64,000 bases of DNA from Rhynochetos jubatus (taxonomy: Eukaryota > Chordata > Aves > Eurypygiformes > Rhynochetidae), in the NCBI GenBank assembly GCA_027574665.1, contig CM050690.1, positions 38,416,665-38,480,664 of the forward strand, read 5' to 3'. Of this stretch, positions 25,971 through 39,359 are shown piece by piece. The translations under genes and the position numbers were made by a program. The notes below the pieces were generated by a model. That model did not search any database. It had not been told where the DNA came from and saw only the letters and a program-made list of their open reading frames with translations. Within the stretch, counting starts at the first letter, position 1, and each line of letters opens with the position of its first letter.

Positions 25971-28900
25971 ACAAAGCACTGCTGCTCTTTGGTGCTCCCG
26001 TTGCAGAGGTGTACAGGATGACCCAAGTTCAGACACACTTTTTATGATTTGTGAGTAGAATGATAACACAGGAGGAAGTAGTTTCTGTTTGCAAAATAAA
26101 TAGTATTTGAAATGGGGATACTGTGGCAACAAAAGCAAAACCATTTTCACTATGAATTACTGGTCTTAGCTAGTTCTGTTACTTTGAAATTCTTCGTAAA
26201 CCTTTGATAACCTGAATACTTGTGTGGTTATGGGGACAAACTATTTTTCAAGTACTTTGAGATTCCTTGCTTTAATGGCATCTCCGGTTGGTTGTGAAAT
26301 AGTTATATCATCGTCATCATCATAAGAAAATGTGTGTGTATTCAGCTGTTCCACAGACATGATTTGGCTTGACTTGTTTTGACTATTAACGGTTGTATTT
26401 TAAAGCTGCCTTGCAAATGACTTAGGATAGCATAGGATAACTGAAAGTATAGGAGAACATACAGTGAGAAGCAAGGATATTACCACTGGACTTTATCCCA
26501 CAGTATGAAAAAAACAAACACACCTATTTGTACAGGCAGCCATAATACTGACTTCCATCAGGTGAGAAACAGTTGCTTTCCTGAAACGATGTATATAGGA
26601 AATTAATACACCAAAGCACTACCTGATCTGTCAGTACATATTTATTGGGTACAATTTGTAGAGTTTAATCACCTTTGGATGTATGGTAAAAGAGCAGCTT
26701 TATCCAGGAACAGTGAAACTGAGATTGAATGCTATTAGTTTTTAATATTTAATTTAATTTTAGATATTTTAGTTTGGTTTTAAGTTTTAAAGAAGGTTAC
26801 ATATGGACCCATGACTACAGCGTGACTATTTTTTTTGTGAACAGCTACATCAAGGCCTATTAACGTTGCTCTGTGATGAAGGCTTGCTACCAGGAGGTGC
26901 AGCTAGCCTTCTCTGACCCTTCAGATAGCTGTGCTGTCTCATGAGTGCATCCTGCCAGGGTGAGCCTGTAGTAAAGAAAAGATGCCACATAACACATCTG
27001 GGTGTGTTGTTTAGCAAAATTTTTGCAGGCCGTAGGGTTAGCTGTTGTAATTCCTTTTAGTTCATATTTAGTTTGATATTTTACCACCTATACTTTAAAT
27101 CAACCCTTAGCATTTACTAAGAGGCAGTTTAAGATGAACATACTATCATTTCTAGGTGTGCTTGATGTAAAAAAACCAAAACAAAAACAAAACCTAAAAA
27201 TTAAGTATTAAACTCACATAATAAGCTTTATCTCTTTTTTTTTTTTTTTTTTATTCTACCTATCAATCTTCTGCTTTTGTGGTCTTACAGCTAAGTTTAT
27301 TAAAATATCTCGGAAGTTACAGTTCCTTCCTGGTCTGTCAAAGACCATATATTTTTCCTAGTTCTTAGACTTAAATACCTCAAAATGGCCAGAATCAAAG
27401 CTGGTATTAGATCCCTTTTTCCTGGTGGTGTTTTTTTTTTTTTTTCCTGGTATACCTGTGCCCTGAACTGAGAGAAAAATTATACTATTACTTCCTTTTT
27501 TCTGTGGAGTACATACCTGTTCTCTCCAAAGTTCCATTTTGCAGATGAGGGTTTTTTGTCAATAGACCACAGATATTTTTCTTGTTCAATTTCAAGCACA
27601 TTTCATCGCCATGAAACTCCTTAGTCTGATTAAAAGTCGTTATAAGTAGTGCATTGCACGTGTTCTTTAGTCCAGCCAGAGTGAAACACACTTGAAAATA
27701 GCCCAAGAAAATACAGCGGCAAACCTCAAATAGATTCTCTCAAGAGCTGATAGAGTGACAGGTGAATAATTTCATGTCTGTCTAAGGTAGAGGTGTATTT
27801 ACATCAAGCGTTCCGTATAACAGAAACTATCCTTCTCAGGTAAGAGCGAGGACATACTTAGACACAAGGAATTTGAAGGTTTTCCATTACTGCAGGAAAT
27901 TACTGGAAGTGAGGATGATCTTTCTGTTCAAAGTATCAACAAGAAGACCTTACAAACTTTATTCCAGGGGGATAACCAAGAAATCTTAAGTTTGTGTCAA
28001 GCTTGCTTCTTGCGTCACAGAAGAGCTTGGGATCCTGTAAACTACTGTGTTACGCAGTGAAGCTGAAAGTAATTAATATGTTTAACAGAAATTATAGGGT
28101 ATGATAAAAAGCACTGAAGACCTTTAGTAAAAGGGGTTTTTTAAGGTGATTTCACAAAGAATAAGGAAACTCATCTGCATAGTCAATCTGACTATCCTAT
28201 CTGTAATAAAGTAAGCTCATGTGCTCTAAATACATGGAATTGCCCTCTGTGTAGATTCTATTCCAAAATAGTTGCCCTGTTTTGCAATTGCTCTGGAATA
28301 AATCTCCACTTACTATGCTTTACCGTCCATCTGCAGACTCAGTATTTGTCATTTTACTCCATATGCACTTACGGAATGTTTTTAACCCATGGTATTAGCA
28401 TAGCAAGCCTCCTACCTTCATTTCACCCTGTTAAAGTCCAACAACAGTACATGTTCTGGTATAGTAAGGACATGGAACCTATTTATTGTCACGCTTTCAC
28501 AAAAGAAACATTTGAGGTACGGCTGCAGGAACCAGATGTATAAAAGTATTTATGTAGTGAAAGATAGGGCTTTTTTATAAAGTTTAGATGATTAATCTTC
28601 CCTGCCAATGATGTGATACTTCAGCAGAGAACACTGTGTTCTGATCATGTCTGCATCTTACAACAATTAAATGCATTTACAGATATGCCCCCAGGTTCCC
28701 TGTGTAGCTGTGTATTACCCTTTGGCATCCTTATATTGCACAGAAGTTCAATGAGATGCATTCAGCTACATAAAACTTACTGCCAGTTTTGTCTGATATT
28801 ATTTTGAGCAGCTGAAAGACCTTGTAAGAAAAAGCATTAACCCATCTTAACTGTAAAGGAAAAGTACCGACTCCATTTTAGTATCCTATTGATTTCCTTT

Positions 28901-29080
28901 TTTTGCTATATAGTGGAACAATAAAATATGTATGGATTTGATTTTAATACCTTGGAGTTGTGATGTGGTAGACTATAAAGTGATCAGATTAGTTAATTAG
29001 GACTAGGCAGCCTCCACTAGCTGTTACCTATATGGTTTAGCACTCCAAGAGGCAGCAGTATTCTAATGTCTTTGTATGTC

Positions 29081-29310
29081 TTTTTGGGGTACTGGTGGAT
29101 GAAAAGCTGGACATGAGCTGGCAGTGAAGCACTGGCACAGGTTGCCCAGAGAAGCTGTGGATGCCCCATCCCTGGCAGTGTTCAAGGCCAGGCTGGATGA
29201 GGCTTTGAGCAACCTGGGCCAGTGGAGGGTGTCCCTGCCCATGGCAGGGGGGTTGGAACTAGGTGATCATTAAGGTCCCTTCAAACCCAAACCACTGCAT
29301 GATTCTGTGT
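29081..29310 (+). mobile_element. CR1 LINE fragment, sense, internally deleted
   Basis: The left 45 bases encode the CR1 RT piece GVLVDEKLDMSWQ. At about 29125 the sequence jumps to the 3'UTR block beginning GCACTGGCACAGGTTGCCCA. It then runs to the standard 3' tail GGTCCCTTCAAACCCAAACC and a degenerate ATTCTGTG end. Several hundred bases of RT that normally separate these parts are missing. Confidence 0.9.
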
Positions 29311-30562
29311 ATCCTTCATCATCTACCACCATCATCTTATTTGTGATTTCCAGGAAGAAATAAGGTTTTTTCTCTCCTTTTTTTTTGTCTTTTTATCTAC
29401 TTTTGATAATCTTATTACTGAGCATAGAGGTACATGCTGCATTCCTGAACAATTTAGTTAGGGTAAATAAGGAAGTAAGGAAGTGCTGGAAGAGCTGATT
29501 TCGGCCACTTTGTCAAGTCTTGGATTTTGTACTCATCTGTTTACCAAACCATTCAGAGACTGACCAAAGACTTATAAAACCACAACCTAAAATACAGTGA
29601 GATGGTAAACATAAAACAGGGAAAGCACCTAAGGAGGCTACGGGGGTTCCCCCCCCCCTCCCTTTAGAAATACTGTCTTTCAGGCAGGTCACTCTTGTAG
29701 TCTTTGTCTCTGCCACTTCTATTTTGAATCTGTGTCTTGCGTACAACCGTGTACCATTTTCAGAATTCCCCATAGGTTCCATGCCCTGTGTTCCTATTTA
29801 ACCAACTGTGCATGTAAGCCAGTGCTGGTTGAGACTGGGGTGGGGTAAAATAGGTGACGTGACAGGCAGACAAACAGAAAACTGCTTTAAGGTCAGCAAA
29901 GCCAGAGTTGGCTTCCCAGTCCTGGACTGTGCTAGCAAGGAGGAATGAGGTACCATGACTGGAGCTGGCCTGCAGGAGAGGCAGCTGCTGAGGATGCCAT
30001 GAATAGGCTGAGGCAGTGCATGTTTGCTGGCACCAGAAAACCCACAGTCCTGCTTCCTTCCCACAGCTCTGGCTGCACAGGTCCGCCCTCTGTGTCATGC
30101 TGTTTTCAGTATCGGTCCGACTCCTCTGCAGCCAATTCAGGTCACCAAGCTAGTGTGAAGCTGTTCTGCTGTGCTGACTTCCAGACTTTTTACAAGGGCT
30201 TACAGGAGGTGGGGTCCCCTTCCTGTGTCAGTAAGCTATTAGACTGGCTTACCTTGAGGGGGGAGGGGGCGTGTATCAGAAGCTGTAGCATTAGTTAAAC
30301 CCAATAGTTACACAAATGGGTATGGGTGGTGAAAATAGTAATTTCCTTTAAGGGCAGAGAAGGGAATTTGCTGGGAGTATTCCATCCCTCAGAGATTTCT
30401 ATTACACTGATTAATGGTGATAGAGAGGTTTATCTGCATTCATGATTCTTGTCTCAGAAAGCCAATGGTTAAGTTAGGCAGCTTTACAGTAGACTTAGCT
30501 TCAAGAAGGAAGTTGCTAAAATTGATCAGTAATAATTGGGTTTGGTTTGTTTTTGTTTTCAG

Positions 30563-30680
30563 TGAAGGGAGCAATCTCACCCCTGCTCATCATTACCCTG
30601 ACTTCAGATTTAAGACGTATGCACCTCTTGCCTTCCGCTATTTCAGAGAACTTTTTGGTATCAAGCCTGATGATTACTTG
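30563..30680 (+). CDS. PIP5K1B: PIP5K1B coding exon 3 (residues 67-106)
   Basis: This exon completes Ser67 and encodes [20 protein letters not shown] and [18 protein letters not shown]. These are highly conserved parts of the N-lobe of PIP kinases. A TTTTGTTTTCAG acceptor precedes it and a GTAAGA donor follows. It ends in phase 0. The proline in HHYPDF agrees with the beta paralogue (from memory, alpha has asparagine there). Confidence 0.97.
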
Positions 30681-33600
30681 GTAAGAGCTTGTGGTTTTCC
30701 TTTGAGTTACAAATGATTATAATGTATACTAGTTTCACAGTGGCAGGAGAGGATGCTTTAATGGTGCCCAAATGGGCAGCAAATTTTCTGTGTGCAGTGG
30801 TGTATAACTAGTGAATATTTTAGTGTTTAAAAAAAAAAATTCTTCATCTTTGAGATGATTCCTATAAGACCCTGTCTTGTTAATTGACTAGAGTAACTTG
30901 AGTATTACTGCTCATTCAGGTCATTGTCTCTAAAGAAGTTACGGTCAGTACTTATGTCACTTCTACCAATTCAGTTCTAATAAAGTGCTATTGTGTTATT
31001 TGCATTACTTATACACTTCATTAAAGAAAGTGTTTGTCTGTAAATGTTCCCTTTTAGCCTTGAGAAAAGTGGGTGGCAGGCTAAAAAAGAAGCATTTTAG
31101 AGTATCTCCTTTGTTCTTTCTATTTTCTGGTTTGAAGACTTACTACTTCTCAGTATTCAACTGTTTACATGAGAAGAGTGTGATGCATTTGCTGCCATCA
31201 TAAAAGCAGGCTTTACATGACAGAACCACTTAGTGCACAGCCAGAGATGAGGATCCGCTATTTTACTTCCGCTTTGGAGGGGGAGTGTGAAAGCAAAGAC
31301 CTAGATTGTTTTCTAGATGTTTGTCTCATGCCAGTCTACCCAACAAATGGGATTCCTAGTACACATTAGGAATTTTGTACATCAGAATGTTGTTTTTAAC
31401 TTCTTTTGAATGAGTTTTTATGTCTTTCTGCTCAGTTCTTGATAACTGTTTCTTTAAAACCAAAAGAATTTGAAAGACCTTGAAAGAAAAAAAAATGGAT
31501 TCGATGGTGCTGAAACATTGCTTAGCATTTTGCTTCACTCATTTCTGTTGTGTTCAAGTGTGTTACAAGGTTTTTTTTCCTTCCTGGATGATGCACCTAA
31601 AAGCAAAACTTAGCTGGTTTTGCTTTTATTTAGGTTGAATGTGGGTGTCTGATTCTCAGCACTATGTATGGATTTTATATTATTAGTGCCAACTGTATAT
31701 ATGGCTGTATATAAAAAGAGATCATTCCTCTGAATTACAAATGTTGGTAGCAGGGAAGTGCAGTTGGGTTGGAGTTTTATGAAGGTGTCATTATGCAATA
31801 TGTTGTTTAACTATCTCCTTTTATGGTCCTGGCGAAAGACTAAGTATTCGGGAGGTGTTGCCAGCTGCTAAAAAGACCATACTTCCTTGAGTAAAGCTGT
31901 TGCCACCTGCAACTTCATTCCATCTAAGGAAACAATTGCAGTATCATAAATTAAAGATTATAGAAAGACTTCCTGCTGTTGATAAGAGATACTGGCATTC
32001 AGCTTTGCCTCAAAATGGGTAGTCCTCGAGGGAAGTCCCCAGTAAAGGCAACTTGTTGCAGATTCTGTTTCCTCTTGGTGCAGCAAAAGACACTAGTGAT
32101 ATGTCTTCAAGGAAAAGGGACAACTAGAAAAGTTTCAAGATTAAGTGCATCTTCTTGATATTGCAAAAGCAGATTACCTTCAACAAACAGGATTTTTTGT
32201 GAAATATAGTTAGAATTTCAGTGTGTGTAGTTGTAACTGATGCGTGCTGCAAGCATGTGAAAATCCATTTCTGTTGTTTCTGATTCTAAATGTGCATCAG
32301 CTTTGCAATCAGAGCAGGTTGCAGTCCCTTGTGGTTCAGAGGCGGTATTATGATCATAAAACAAAACTGCTTTTAGTTTGGGACCCTTTTCCTAATTGTT
32401 TATGACCAAAGCATCTGGTTAAGGGTTTGCTCCCAGTAGCATGTGTCAGTGTCCTGGCTGAACAGTGCCTCTTCTTTCGGTGGAATATAGGTCTGTCATG
32501 TAGTGACTCTAATTCCCGTTTGGTATCTAAAACACTTTACTGTAACAAAGTGCCAACTGATTGTCCAACTGTGGCTGAAGGGGAAATTACAAAGAGGAGA
32601 AATTAGAGCAAGCATATGTGAGTTTACACTGTTCATTTGCAATTACAAAGCCTATAGATTTACAGTTTTGCCTTTTCCAAGGAGGTTGAGTGGTAAGAGC
32701 CAGGCTAGGTAACAAGGGTAAATCCATTTGAACAGATGATAGAAGTAAATTGTCACTGGAAACCTCATGGAGTACTGCCAGTTTGCAGGGAAACTCCTTG
32801 ATCATAAAGTACTTAATTGTCAGGGGCTTGGGAATTTTCTTACTTTTCAGTTCTGATTTGGCTTTCATAAGGGTCCAGTCAGAATTAGCTGGGCACTTTG
32901 TGTAGCAGCACTTGGTGGGTTGACTTTTATTTTACAGCAATGAACTCAACTGTAAAATGACCGTCACACAGTGTAGGTTAATAACTTGTGCTTATGATAT
33001 ACTCTTTTGTGGAGCTTTAATGTTTAGGATAATTGCTTTCAAATGCTTTAAAGAATGACAGTTACTCACGAAGCTTTAAATATATTGGCAATGTATAATC
33101 TGGCTTGCTATACAACTGCTGATTTGCAGTGTTACAGACCAGTATTGCTATTTTTCTGTAGGTAACTGCAACTATAGGATTAATAAGAAAGGTTTCTAGT
33201 ATTAATTGGAATGAGGGAACAGGAAACATTTTCATAGCATGCAAAAGTCTCTTAAAAATTATGAGCATGGGGAAAGCCTCAGCTGGAATCAGGGTAAGAA
33301 AATACATTAAGGCAGTGGTTTGAGTCCATGGGAAGCATGCTTCTTTAGTTCAAGTGCTCACTAAAGAACGTATTTATTAGATTTTTCTTGGATTGCTTTT
33401 CTTTGTTATCACCAGCCGCTGAAATCAATGGCAAGACTTCAGTTAAATTTAATGAAAGCTGCTTTCAACAATTTTTTTTTTTCTCATGGAATTGCACAAC
33501 TAATCTCAGACAATGACTGAATAAACCAGATATTTGTTACTGAAACAGTTATTCCTTTGGTTCTGAGAAGACATGAATACAAACTGCACTGTGAAGAATA

Positions 33601-34632
33601 ATCCCCTCTTGCTTACACTATTCACAATTCATGTCCTGTGTAGTTTTGTTTCCTTCAAGGGTTGAAGCCTTAAAATACTGGACTGTACAGTAAATCTCCA
33701 AGTGTGTAAAACCGGTGATAGATAACAAAGGAAAGTTTAATAATATTATATTTTAAACAAGCTCTTGAGTTTAATATAAACTGTTTTTCTATGGTTTTGA
33801 GCTTAATGTTTCCTCTCCATTTAGTTTGAATAAAGCATGAAGTGTGAATTAATGGAGATTCAATAAATGCACGTTAGCGTCTGTGGGAGATCTGGTTCTA
33901 CTAGTAAGGAGTACTCCTTGGTGTCTTTTTCCTGCTTAATGTGATCATAATTATTAGTGTCACCCTCTGGAAGAGAGAACCTGTGTAAGCATCCAAAATA
34001 ATGGTGCTTCAAAACCCAATTTTTCCTACCTGCTGGTATTTTTTTTTTCCTGTTTCAAGTGGTTTTCAATCAGAAAACTTCTTTAGCAGCTATACCGAGA
34101 TTATAATTCTAACGGTTTCAGTCCCAGTTTCACAGAAGAAGGCTTGCCCATTTTTCTGTAGTGAGAAACCTCTACTCCTAGTGTGTTTATCTGACATCTT
34201 CGTGTACCTGTTTCATAAATGGGTATGAAAAGCAAACAGTTGCAGTGTAAATGTCGTCTTAAGGCTTCTGACTCAAGAGTTTGCAATGCTGACGGTGTGG
34301 GGATGGACTCTCTCCACCTCAACCACTTGCTCCTCTCCAGGGAAAGTTCAGCTGGTGCAGTGGGATGGGAAGAGGGACAGTATGCTCAGCAGCTCTTCCA
34401 TGGTTGTGCAGCATGTCCTGAGCGGAGTGGAGTTTGACAACTGCCCCACCAAATCTCAGCCAAATTCCTGTCACTCAGCTTGCTGTGCAGTAGTAGATTT
34501 GCTACAGCTGAAGCCCAAAGAATTCAGCTCCATGATTCTCCTGTGCCTATTTGAACCGGAAGGTCTTCGTATTAAACTTGTGTTTGAGTAACACATGCAT
34601 TGGCAGTGAAAAACAATTTTTGTCTCTTCCAG
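30681..34632 (+). other. PIP5K1B: PIP5K1B intron 3
   Basis: This 3.95-kb intron has a GTAAGA donor and a CTCTTCCAG acceptor. No recognisable repeat or second gene is seen, apart from short T and A runs. Open frames here are short and featureless. Confidence 0.9.
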
Positions 34633-34785
34633 TACTCAATCTGCAGTGAGCCTTTAATTGAATTATCCAACCCAGGTGCCAGCGGGTCCTTATTTTTTGT
34701 AACTAGTGATGACGAGTTCATTATCAAAACAGTTCAACACAAAGAAGCTGAGTTTCTTCAGAAGCTCTTGCCAGGTTATTATATG
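34633..34785 (+). CDS. PIP5K1B: PIP5K1B coding exon 4 (residues 107-157): ATP-binding loop and Lys138
   Basis: This exon encodes the nucleotide-binding part of the kinase. The glycine-rich segment [10 protein letters not shown] covers residues 119-128. The catalytic lysine lies in [13 protein letters not shown] and falls at residue 138, the number known for this lysine in the family. The exon ends KLLPGYYM before GTAAGT and stays in phase 0 at both ends. All key residues are intact. Confidence 0.98.
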
Positions 34786-36563
34786 GTAAGTAATTGAAGA
34801 CTGTATTTCACATGTATTTTTCATGTTTCATGTCACACTTCTGAAGATTCAGTTTCATTTCTTGTCTTTCAATCTTTTATTGGCTTTATCTGTATTTTTC
34901 GTAATATTTTTGACATATTTTTTCCTTTCAAAATCATACTTCACACACCCATCAGAAAGAACAGATATAAATCAAGAATATGTTTAAGATAATAATTACT
35001 GTTCTTTTAGCATTCAAGATGAAGCTGAATATCATCTTCTGATTTGATACCAAACTTTGCTTCTAATAAGCCAGTTAGAAAAGAAGGTTTCTAAATTTCT
35101 AATTAATCTTTTTTTTTCCTCCCTATTTTATGTTTGTCTACCCTCTGTATTTCACTCAGAGTGGACAAAGAAACTAGATCAGTTTCTTAACTGGATTAGT
35201 TTCAGTTTTGTTTCTGGACTACTTCTAACTTCCATTTCTCATGTATTATAACAATGATTGAAAAAAAAAAAAAGGAAAACAAACAAAAAAACCCCACCAA
35301 ACATTTTTATGCATATAGTTTGTTCAAAACTTAATTTTTAGATGGAGATTTTTAAGGGCTAATGCTCAGTTGATTGTATCATTTTATGTGTGTCCATGAT
35401 CAAAAAGGGAAACCATTATCCAAAGTAAGTAGAACTTTTTTTTTAAACAAAACCCACTCATACATATGAAGAGAGATTCTTCTGGGTGATATGCAGGACT
35501 TTGGAGTATTAGACCTGTGACTGACTTTATTTTCTTTCTTTACTTCCCTAAGTAAAGACTTGAATCATTACCCTCTCACTTGTACTAAAAATAAGGGCTA
35601 TTGTCATTATTAGACTAAATTAACATCGATACATCGTTTGTTTAAAAATTATGCACTGACAGCGTCAAAAAGAGCAATGGTAGTGAGTGCTTTTTTTGGT
35701 TATTGTTTCTAATTGTGATAATGAGCTCAGCGTAATTTTGAGTTATTACAGGTAAAGATAAGACCACTTTGTTTCTGGGAACTTATTCTCACTGCTGCCA
35801 TACACAAAGGTTTCCAAAATGTAAAAATGTCATAGGAAATAATAACTGTATTTAAAGTACTTTCTTCCTGTAGTTGGGTGTTATGATTTAGTAATCATGT
35901 AAGACTTGGAAGTAGTTTTTCCCCTTTTTGCATTTTCATGCCAAAAACTGACAGTAGTTGTATTCAGAAGGAGGAATTTCTCTCTCACCTCTCTTATCCT
36001 CTCCTAATTAATTTTTTGCCTGTTGTGAAATTTAGATTATTTCACAGTTTTCTGATGGTCAGTTGTGGTACTGTTATGACCTCACACTCCTGTGGAGACA
36101 ACCTGGTCATTTGGCACTAACCCTCGGTGTGAAAAGCCTCATGGGGACAGAGGTTCTGTTTTTCAGAATCCAAGTCAAGGTAGAGAACTACGTTTGACCC
36201 AAACTCCTTCCTGCAGTTGGAATGTACTTTTTCAGGTCAGAATAAAGAAATTAGTCTTTTGGATGCATTTAGGTTTGGCCTAGTCTGCTCTTTCATGGGA
36301 GGTGAGAAAGAGAAATGTGTCATAAATGCGGTTACTGCTCTGCTCTTGGCCTATATAAGTTCCTAGCAAAAAAGGCAGTGCTTATGCAAGCTTTCTGAAA
36401 TAGAGGCCCATGAAGAAAATCAACTGGTCAAAGAAATTGTACTGAATAGAAAAATATGCATGGTTTTCTTTTTTTTTTGTGTGTCCTTTGGTATTAAAAA
36501 AAAACTTTAAGCATGGAAGTTTATTGAAAATAGACATATTTAATAATATCTCTTTTGTTCTAG
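34786..36563 (+). other. PIP5K1B: PIP5K1B intron 4
   Basis: This 1.8-kb AT-rich intron has a GTAAGT donor and a TTTTGTTCTAG acceptor. Only short A/T runs are visible, for example near 35258. Confidence 0.9.
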
Positions 36564-36863
36564 AATCTGAACCAGAACCCAAGGACTCTTCTACCCAAAT
36601 TTTATGGGCTGTACTGCGTTCAGTCAGGAGGCATTAACATTAGAATTGTTGTAATGAACAATGTTTTGCCACGAGCCTTGAAAATGCATTTCACATATGA
36701 TTTGAAAGGCTCCACATACAAACGGAGAGCATCAAGAAAAGAGAGGGAGAAGTCCAACCCTACGTTCAAAGACTTGGATTTCTTGCAAGACATGCATGAA
36801 GGGTTGTATTTTGACTCTGAAACACACAGCGCACTAATGAAAACACTACAGCGGGATTGTCGA
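36564..36863 (+). CDS. PIP5K1B: PIP5K1B coding exon 5 (residues 158-257)
   Basis: This is the largest coding exon at 100 codons, with phase 0 at both ends. It begins [18 protein letters not shown] and carries [11 protein letters not shown]. The family signature [19 protein letters not shown] covers residues 202-220. The exon ends MKTLQRDCR before GTGAGT. The DLKGS motif and the basic run after it belong to the catalytic core and the membrane-facing surface of PIP kinases. No frameshift or substitution at an invariant site is visible. Confidence 0.98.
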
Positions 36864-37067
36864 GTGAGTAAAAATTATTGATTATTTAAACTTATGTGTT
36901 CACATCTGTTCTGGATTTACATCGGCAAAACGAAGAGCAGGACGTGGCTCTGTGTGTTGCGTAACTTCCATTTCTTTTCCATGCAATGCAATTGGGGAAA
37001 ACTATGGATGTCAAAGTGCACTGATGAAGCCTGTGTTTTACTTAAGCTTCTGGGATCTGAGATAGTA

Positions 37068-37507
37068 GAGTCATAGAGTGAAATATCCTGAGTTGGAAGG
37101 GATCCACAAGGGTCATAGAGTCCAACTCCTGACTTCACCTGGGGCAATCTAAAAGTTAAACCGTGTATCTAAGAAGACTGTTGTCCAAATATTTCTTGAA
37201 TACTAACGGACTTGGGGCCGCAACCACTTCCCTGAGAAGCTTGTTCCAGTGTTGGGTCATTCTCTCACTGAAGAACTTTTTCCTAATATCTGATCTGAGC
37301 TTCACCAATGCAGCTTTAAGCCATTCCCTCTCTTCTTCTTACCAGGCACCAGAGATCAGCACCACCCTTTCATGCAGAAGTTGTAGACAGCAATGAGGTC
37401 ACCCCTCAGTCTCCTCAAAGCTGAACAAACCTAATATCCACTCTGACAAGTCATGCCTCTAGTCCTTCCACCATCTTTGTTGCCCTCATTCAGACACATT
37501 CCAATAT
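37068..37507 (-). mobile_element. Outer antisense CR1, 3' part
   Basis: On the - strand this is the 3' half of a diverged CR1. The tail complement includes TCCTGAGTTGGAAGGGATCC, unlike the other copies, so it belongs to a different subfamily. It then passes through the 3'UTR into RT sequence. It is interrupted at about 37507 by a sense CR1 and resumes at 37779. Confidence 0.88.
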
Positions 37508-37778
37508 ATTGCCAACAGGATCCTGGGCTGTATCCAGAGAAGTGTGGCCAGCAGGTTGAAGGGTGGGATTCTCCCCCTCTACTCTGCTCTTGTGAGATCC
37601 CACTTGGAGTACTGCATCCGGCTCTGGGGCCCTCAACGTAAGGATATTGACCAGTTGGAGCGAGTCCAGAGGAGGGACCTTGAGCAACCTGGTCTAGTGG
37701 AGGGTGTCCCTGCCCATGGCAGGGAGGTTGGAACTAGATGATCTTTAAGGTTCCTTCCAACCATTCGATGATTGTATG
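37508..37778 (+). mobile_element. Inner sense CR1, inserted and internally deleted
   Basis: This encodes CR1 RT sequence ([20 protein letters not shown], then [11 protein letters not shown]). Near 37677 it jumps to the 3'UTR block beginning GACCTTGAGCAACCTGGTC and ends with the tail ATTCGATGATTGTATG. Both ends touch the two halves of the older antisense CR1, so it inserted later. Confidence 0.92.
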
Positions 37779-38035
37779 ATATTTATATCCTTCTTATGTT
37801 GTGGAGCCCAAAACTGCACACAGTACTTGAGGTGAGGACACACCAATGCTGAGTACAGTGAAACAGTCACTTCTTTCAAGCAGTTGGCTGTCCTGTGCTT
37901 AACGTACCCCACGATACAGCTGGCCGTTGTGGCCACTAGAGCTCATGGCTGACTCATTGAACCTACCATCCAGCACAACCCCCAGACCCCTGTCTGCAGG
38001 ACTGCCTCCCTGTTTGTACATCCAGGATTACATGG
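37779..38035 (-). mobile_element. Outer antisense CR1, 5' part
   Basis: This continues the antisense RT of the outer element, with [17 protein letters not shown] on the - strand. The frame would continue into the RT sequence left of the inner insertion. The 5' end near 38035 is approximate. Confidence 0.88.
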
Positions 38036-39359
38036 GGGCATCTGTGGAAATACACATTAACATAGGAAACTAGTCCAGTTAATACAGAAAACTAATCCAA
38101 TAAAGTTGGTTTTTTTTTTTAATACTGTTCTAGCTTTCCATTTATTTGGAGATTTCAATTATTTTTTTTCTGTGGCACAATAAATACCCCTGTGGTACCA
38201 TTGTTACCTATGATACGCTTTATGTAGAGCTGCAAGCTCAGTGCTGCTTTGGTAAGTCTGCCTCTTTGTCACTTAAGAAGAGCTAGGAAACTGAAAGGAG
38301 GAGGCATGTCTAGTGACAGCAGTCTTAGTCCTGGAGCAGAGTATTTTCTTCCTTAGCTGAAAGGTAGTGTTTAATGTCCACATAACATTTTCAAGGCAGG
38401 AGAAGGCTATCTGCCATTGTCCCTTGAGAGGTGAAAGGATTCAGTGCCTCCTGTGGACAGGGAAAATTGTTGTAAAATAGAGTTTTGGTTTTTTTCTGTA
38501 GCAAAGGTAAGGAAATATAAAGGGGAGTTATCCAGGTGTCTCAGAGTTTCACAAGATTCATTGGGGTTGCGGTAAGAAGCGATTGACTTTCTCTGAGGAG
38601 ATTCCTAACAGTTTCCTAATAAAACAGCAGAATGGGTAGACTGAACTCATCACACAGAATAGGCATCCTGACCATTAGAGTTTGTTCACTGCCACCTGTG
38701 GTGCAAGATGGAAAGTGTTTTTGCACATGAATAGTACTTTTTGTTTAGTTATCACAGAAGTCTGCAATGCCTTGTGCTTGGTTTGCAAAGCTGGGTGACC
38801 TAATGATCAGCTGCATATTCAGTGTGAGACATTTATCTAACACCACACATTGTTCTTTTTGTAGCTTCTTGCAGTGAGCATTTCCTGAGCTCCTGCCATG
38901 TGTGATAATGCAGAATGCATCAGTGTGTCACATCTGGGGATCTGGATGCCCTTTTGTGCATCCTCCCACTTGTTGAAGGTTACTTACCCAGTCAAAGCCT
39001 GGGGGGAGATCTATTGTACAGAGAATAATAAACAGAATCTAAAAGAGGGAACCGGACTGAAAAGTAAAAACAAGAATCAGTCCTTTAATTGTTACATATA
39101 AAGGGGACTCGTACTGGTTCTTTGAAAGGACGGGTAAATTCTTGCTATGTGTCATTTGAGTGCTGAACTCGACATCAGCTGTTACAGTGTGCAGTCTTAG
39201 ATGAACAACTCTGAAGGTAGTCTGGAGTTCTTGAAGGCCCAGCTAAATCTTAATGTTATTGAGGATGATTTTCTTCTTTTAAATAGTGGGTATACATAAA
39301 TGCATACGTATACACTATAGTATAGTCTATGTCTGTGTGTCTGTACATTCCTGTGTGAT

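Larger units (their letters stand above)
19442..30562 (+). other. PIP5K1B: PIP5K1B intron 2
   Basis: This 11.1-kb intron has a GTAAGG donor and a TTTTCAG acceptor. It contains an LTR (22402-22950), a composite CR1 (22952-24470), two short CR1 tails (25862-25970 and 29081-29310) and an 18-base T run near 27235. The remaining sequence shows no gene or named repeat. Two open frames of about 140 codons near 20741-22299 have no family features. Confidence 0.9.

Noticed and set aside
29945-30298. 117-codon + strand frame shortly before exon 3
   Set aside because: It is Cys- and Ser-rich without motifs, is not joined to the PIP5K1B frame, and lacks a suitable donor or acceptor.
30414-30716. 100-codon open frame starting before exon 3
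   Set aside because: Only its second part (30563-30680) is coding. The upstream part is intron read in the same frame as the exon.
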